NCBI GenBank assembly: GCA_024687165.1
Contig: JAILEY010000079.1
Location: 1-64,000 of the forward strand
Source of the DNA: Treponema sp.
GTDB taxonomy: Bacteria > Spirochaetota > Spirochaetia > Treponematales > Treponemataceae
Length of the DNA: 64,000 bases
Direction: 5' to 3'
Below the pieces are notes generated by a model. The model did not search any database and was not told where the DNA came from. It saw only the letters and a program-made list of their open reading frames with translations. A program made the translations under genes and the position numbers. Of the stretch, positions 60,457 to 64,000 are shown piece after piece. Every line of letters starts with the position of its first letter. Within the stretch, counting starts at the first letter, position 1.

Positions 60457-63402
60457 TTATTCTTCTCCGCTGGCCTTTGATCCTTTTGGTCTGATGAACT
60501 TAGGATCTACAAGCGTAAGAATTCCAGGAATAACTGTCATAGAAAGGAAGCTTGAAGTGAACATAACGATTGCAATCAAAATACCGATGTAGCGGAGAAC
60601 GATGAACTTTGAAAGACAAAGAACAAGGAACCCGAGTCCAACAGCAAGTGCATTTGTTACAATACCGTGACCGCTCTTTCTGAATGTAGATTTTGTAACT
60701 GCAACAATATCATCTGATTTTGCACGTTCTTCTTTGTAAGTTGTAAGGAAGTGGATTGTATAGTCGATACCAACACCAACTGCAACAGAAGCGATGATTG
60801 AAGTTACAAGATCAAGATTAATCATTGCAAATCCCATAGTCATATAGTTAAGAAGGATTGCAAATGCAAGTGGAATTGCACCAACAAGTCCTGCCCAGAT
60901 TGACTTGAATGAAAGAAGAATGATGATGAATACTGAAATCAATGAAACTGCAAGAGATGAAAGCTGACTGTCAACAATCATGTTTGTCATTGTGTATTCC
61001 ATTTCTCCGGAACCAGTTGCTTCGATTGTATATCCTTCAGGGAAGTTTTCAGCTGCGAATTTCTTTGCATCAGCAATAATTCTTCCAGATTCTTCTGTTG
61101 AGTGATTTCTAAGCTGCACTGTAATGCGCATAGTTCTTGAGCTTGTATTTGCATCAATAAATCTGTCAAGAGAACCGCTCAAAAGGATAAGATAACCTGT
61201 TACAACATCCTTAAGTTCTTCTCTTGTTGCTACAGGATATTTTGCAGGATCATAAGGGATTTCATAGAATGCCATTCCGTTGTAGTTTACGTCTCTCATG
61301 AGAATATCAACCATTTTTTCTACAGTTGCATATTTTCCGCCTGCCTTAATGTAAGCGCTGTTAAGCATATCAAGCACCTGCTGAGTTGTAACGGTTTCTG
61401 CAAGTCTTCTTGAATATTCAGCATTTGGATTTACATAATCAGCAGGAGCAGAAGTTGCTGCAACTGAAGAAGATGTATCGCCGAAGTCACCAAAGTCACC
61501 GAAATCTGCAAACTCGCTCATATCAACATCACCAAAATCTATATCAAGTGAAGCTGAAGAATCTGCAATCTCTGATGATGCACTCTGATCTTCTTCAACA
61601 TATGCTGCTGGATTGTACCAAACCTGATTGATTCTCTTAATAAATGTTGTAAGTGAAACAATCTTTCCTACGCCATGATATTTCTTTTCAAGGAATGTCT
61701 GAAGCTTATCTACCTGATTCAAAAGTTCAACATTTGCAACGTCACCCTTTTCAGGACATGTAATATTGAAGTAAACGCTGTTTGTTCCTGCAAAACGTTC
61801 ATCAACATAATTCATATCCTGGCGAAACTGAGAGTCCTTAGGGAAGTAGTTGATGAGTGCAGTATCAATCTTAAGATAATGGATTCCAATGAATGAAGCA
61901 ACGATTACAACAATCGATGTAAGAATAAGACGTGGCTGTGAACCACAGAAGAACTTAAAGATGCTGTAAACTGTATTTGATGAAGCTTCTTCACTATCCT
62001 TGTTTTCATTGAGAGCCTTAAGACGTGCAATTTTTGCCTTTGCATATTTTGAAAGCTTGTCAAAACGCTGCTTTCTGTTTGTTGCCTTTTTATAATCACG
62101 AAGAAGAAGTACAGCAGGAATAAATGTTACAGAGAACAAAAGTGAAAGAGTAACCCCGACAGCTGTAAAGATTGCAAAACTGTGAAGAGGTCCAATCGGG
62201 CTTGTAACAAGAGAAATAAATCCTACGATTGTAGTAACACCTGCAAGAAGAACAGGAACCCAAACTTCCTTAAGACCAGAGAAAATTGCATTTTCATATT
62301 TTTCACGGGTCATTTCACCTTCAGTAAGATCAAGTGCAACGTAATAATGTGTAAGAACATGAATTCCGTATGCTGAACCTACTGCAATCAGTGAAACAGG
62401 AATAACGCTTGAAACAAGAGTAAATGTATATCCGAAAAGTCCCATAAGTCCGCAAGTCATTGCTGTAGACATAAGAACTGTACACAACGGAAGAATTGTT
62501 CCAGTGAAAGACTTAAAGCTAAGGTAAAGTGAAACAAGAACTACAAGAATAACAAGAGGAATAAGCTTTACAAGGTCTGAAAGCATAAAGTTTCTTGAGC
62601 TTTCTGAAAGTACAGGTTCACCAACAAGCTTCATTATAAGATCATGACCTTTGATTTCTTCCTGAGCGATTGCACGAATCTGCTCAAGAACCTTCTGCTG
62701 TCTTACTGAATCAGGCTTGAGTGAGCGTTCAAGTTTCTTCCACTTATTCTTTGCAGCTTTTTCTGCCTTTTTATTTTCTGAAGTTGGATTTGCTTTTGCT
62801 TCTGCCTTTGCATTTTCATAAGCAGCCTTTGCGTCATCAACAGCCTGCATTTCTTCACTTACAGTTTTAAGGGAAATCATAAACTGAGTTGCAGTATTGT
62901 CATCGTTGATTATTACACGGTTGTACATGTCTGACCATTCTGTAAGACGTGAAGCAAGCTGCATGATTTCATCATCTGTAAGAAGTTCATAAGTCCTTTT
63001 GCCCTCTTCATCCTCAGTGAACTTAAAATCGATGAGAGGAGTTGCAGAAATTGCACCAGTTTCATCAGCGCATACATAATCAATGTGTGCAAGAGAATCA
63101 AGAGATTCAACATCCTTAAGCTCAAGAACACGCTCTGAAATCTTTCTAATTACTTCAACATATTCAGGAGTGAGAATTGTGCCGTCTTTTGCTTCCAGGG
63201 TAAGACCAATGGCAAGCATACTGCCGAATTTTTCTTCCGTGTCTGTAAGGCGCTTGTAAGAAGCATCCTTCTGCGGAAAAAACATACGTGTAGAGTTATC
63301 AAGTGTTAAATCCTTGATAAAAAAAGCTGACACACAAGTGATTGCAAGACATGATGCAATAATAATCACAGGGTGCTTGAAAAAAGTTCTTAAAAATTTC
63401 AT
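60457..63402 (-). CDS. RND-superfamily exporter (MMPL type)
   Basis: A 981-residue inner-membrane protein. A short N-terminal anchor (about 12-30) is followed by a periplasmic loop with a Lys/Glu/Ala-rich helix pair (about 190-235), an SSD/MMPL helix bundle (about 262-435, VGSAYGIHVLTHYYV), a second anchor near 492, a second periplasmic loop (about 520-785) containing an Asp-Phe-Gly repeat (DFGDVDMSEFADFGDFGDFG, about 617-636), and the second bundle (about 800-960, VGVGIDYTIHFLTTYKEE). AAGGATG ribosome site. Exports hydrophobic substrates, likely with its two operon partners. Confidence 0.9.
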   Translation of the reverse strand: MKFLRTFFKHPVIIIASCLAITCVSAFFIKDLTLDNSTRMFFPQKDASYKRLTDTEEKFGSMLAIGLTLEAKDGTILTPEYVEVIRKISERVLELKDVESLDSLAHIDYVCADETGAISATPLIDFKFTEDEEGKRTYELLTDDEIMQLASRLTEWSDMYNRVIINDDNTATQFMISLKTVSEEMQAVDDAKAAYENAKAEAKANPTSENKKAEKAAKNKWKKLERSLKPDSVRQQKVLEQIRAIAQEEIKGHDLIMKLVGEPVLSESSRNFMLSDLVKLIPLVILVVLVSLYLSFKSFTGTILPLCTVLMSTAMTCGLMGLFGYTFTLVSSVIPVSLIAVGSAYGIHVLTHYYVALDLTEGEMTREKYENAIFSGLKEVWVPVLLAGVTTIVGFISLVTSPIGPLHSFAIFTAVGVTLSLLFSVTFIPAVLLLRDYKKATNRKQRFDKLSKYAKAKIARLKALNENKDSEEASSNTVYSIFKFFCGSQPRLILTSIVVIVASFIGIHYLKIDTALINYFPKDSQFRQDMNYVDERFAGTNSVYFNITCPEKGDVANVELLNQVDKLQTFLEKKYHGVGKIVSLTTFIKRINQVWYNPAAYVEEDQSASSEIADSSASLDIDFGDVDMSEFADFGDFGDFGDTSSSVAATSAPADYVNPNAEYSRRLAETVTTQQVLDMLNSAYIKAGGKYATVEKMVDILMRDVNYNGMAFYEIPYDPAKYPVATREELKDVVTGYLILLSGSLDRFIDANTSSRTMRITVQLRNHSTEESGRIIADAKKFAAENFPEGYTIEATGSGEMEYTMTNMIVDSQLSSLAVSLISVFIIILLSFKSIWAGLVGAIPLAFAILLNYMTMGFAMINLDLVTSIIASVAVGVGIDYTIHFLTTYKEERAKSDDIVAVTKSTFRKSGHGIVTNALAVGLGFLVLCLSKFIVLRYIGILIAIVMFTSSFLSMTVIPGILTLVDPKFIRPKGSKASGEE

Positions 63403-63513
63403 ATAACATCCTTATATGTTTATTTTATTCCATTTTTGGCATTTTCCCCGATTTTACAGAAAATAATGCTCTGTATCGGTTCAAATGTTCAAAAACTTAA
63501 ACCTATTGACATT

Positions 63514-63541
63514 AATATAATCTTTTTAAAAATAAATTCAA
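63514..63541 (-). promoter_or_regulatory. Promoter of the MMPL exporter operon
   Basis: Minus-strand TTGAAT, 16 nt, TATATT, giving a leader of about 105 nt before the ATG at 63402. Nothing else was seen in that leader. Confidence 0.5.
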
Positions 63542-63567
63542 GTACTTTTGAGAAAATTCTTCCAAAA

Positions 63568-63593
63568 AGTTTAATTATTTAAACAATTAAACT
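63568..63593. promoter_or_regulatory. Candidate ArsR-type operator (inverted repeat)
   Basis: AGTTTAATT and AATTAAACT form a perfect 9-bp inverted repeat with an 8-bp centre (ATTTAAAC). It lies 2 bp upstream of the regulator's -35 box and 27 bp upstream of the -35 box of the divergent exporter promoter, so it could serve both. Confidence 0.65.
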
Positions 63594-63595
63594 GA

Positions 63596-63624
63596 TTGAC
63601 AAACTCTTTTCTTAATATTAATCT
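63596..63624 (+). promoter_or_regulatory. Promoter of the ArsR-type regulator gene
   Basis: TTGACA (63596-63601), 17 nt, TAATCT; a GGAGA Shine-Dalgarno follows about 8 nt before the ATG. Confidence 0.55.
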
Positions 63625-63651
63625 GTTTAAAGGAGATTCTGGAGAAATAAA

Positions 63652-64000
63652 ATGAATATTACAGAAGAAGAACTTAAATCCTTAAAAGACTCTTTCAGTG
63701 CATGCTCACCTTTATTTACAGCACTTGGAGATGAAATTCGGCAAAAGCTTCTGCTGGACATAATTGATACAGGAGAAGAAGGTGCAAACGTAATGACACT
63801 AACCTCTATGTCACACCTTTCACGCCCTGCAATCTCTCATCACCTTAAAATACTCAAAGATACAGGCTTTGTAAAGACAATCAAAACAGGAACTCAGGTT
63901 TTTTACAGAATTGATATCAACAGAAATCTTGAAAACATCAACGCACTTATTCAATCAATCCAGAAAATCCTTGAAAAAGTAAAAAATGAAGGAACAGAAA
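63652..64000 (+). CDS. ArsR-family winged-helix regulator (cut by window end)
   Basis: The first 116 codons are present. After a short N-terminal helix (NITEEELKSLKDSFSACSPL) comes the ArsR-type DNA-binding core TALGDEIRQKLLLDIIDTG, with recognition helix region HLSRPAISHHLKILKDTGFV and wing VKTIKTGTQVFYRIDI. No CxCxxC metal site is visible in this part, so it may not be a classic metal sensor. It is divergent from the MMPL exporter operon and probably controls it and itself. Confidence 0.88.
   Translation, partial: MNITEEELKSLKDSFSACSPLFTALGDEIRQKLLLDIIDTGEEGANVMTLTSMSHLSRPAISHHLKILKDTGFVKTIKTGTQVFYRIDINRNLENINALIQSIQKILEKVKNEGTE

Overview
The window is AT-rich, densely coded DNA from a spirochaete, most likely a host-associated (rumen or gut type) Treponema. 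The call rests on gene content: a PUR-domain nucleic-acid-binding protein like Borrelia BpuR, a DUF4912 protein next to a GH57-family protein, a SpoIIE phosphatase with a large periplasmic sensor, CheW/CheB genes, bactofilin, many secreted TPR proteins, an MMPL/RND exporter operon with a LolA-like protein and a beta-barrel, and a GGGtGRT protein pair. No species was assigned by search. No rRNA, CRISPR array or recognisable transposase gene is present.

Layout. 1-5164 (minus): TonB-dependent receptor, ExbB, two ExbD, TonB and two flavodoxin-fold oxidoreductases, probably one iron- or cofactor-uptake unit. 5281-12017: an aromatic-metabolism block made of an arylacetate-CoA ligase (PaaK type), a complete ECF transporter with a TrpP-like S component, and both subunits of indolepyruvate:ferredoxin oxidoreductase. 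Together these could take up aromatic compounds and interconvert aryl acids with arylpyruvates. 12293-15829: two MATE exporters flanking a uridine-phosphorylase-type enzyme, with a terminator-like hairpin in the leader. 15989-22135: a tightly packed minus-strand operon (LytTR regulator, duplicated-domain lipoprotein, coaBC, GHKL histidine kinase, NagZ-like GH3 enzyme). 22273-31277 (plus): aroB, cysteine desulfurase, rsgA, a DMT permease, CheW/CheW-like/CheB, DUF4912 and a GH57 protein that has lost its catalytic residues. 31346-38679: a secreted repeat protein and a 1550-residue sensor-SpoIIE phosphatase. 38779-40546: the NifU-like/GGGtGRT pair with codon use typical of high expression. 40603-47650 (minus): mtaB, TPR protein, bactofilin, metY, an RNB ribonuclease and an MsmX/UgpC-type ATPase. 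47832-47913: tRNA-Leu(GAG). 48333-55376: the PUR-family gene, then a minus-strand operon running rpe, four envelope proteins, rnhB. 55457-57853: lon. 57937-63402 (minus): MMPL exporter, LolA-like protein and barrel protein, divergent from an ArsR-type regulator cut by the window end.

Three observations stand out. First, a dispersed, roughly 155-190 bp structured repeat (five copies or fragments) has imperfect terminal inverted repeats and internal hairpins, two of them closed by GNRA loops. Second, many genes have a good -35/-10 pair whose -10 box ends only 5-9 nt before the start codon and have no Shine-Dalgarno sequence, which suggests widespread leaderless transcription. Third, a DFGDFGD-type acidic motif is shared by a periplasmic loop of the MMPL exporter and the mature N-terminus of its barrel partner, which may be a docking element.
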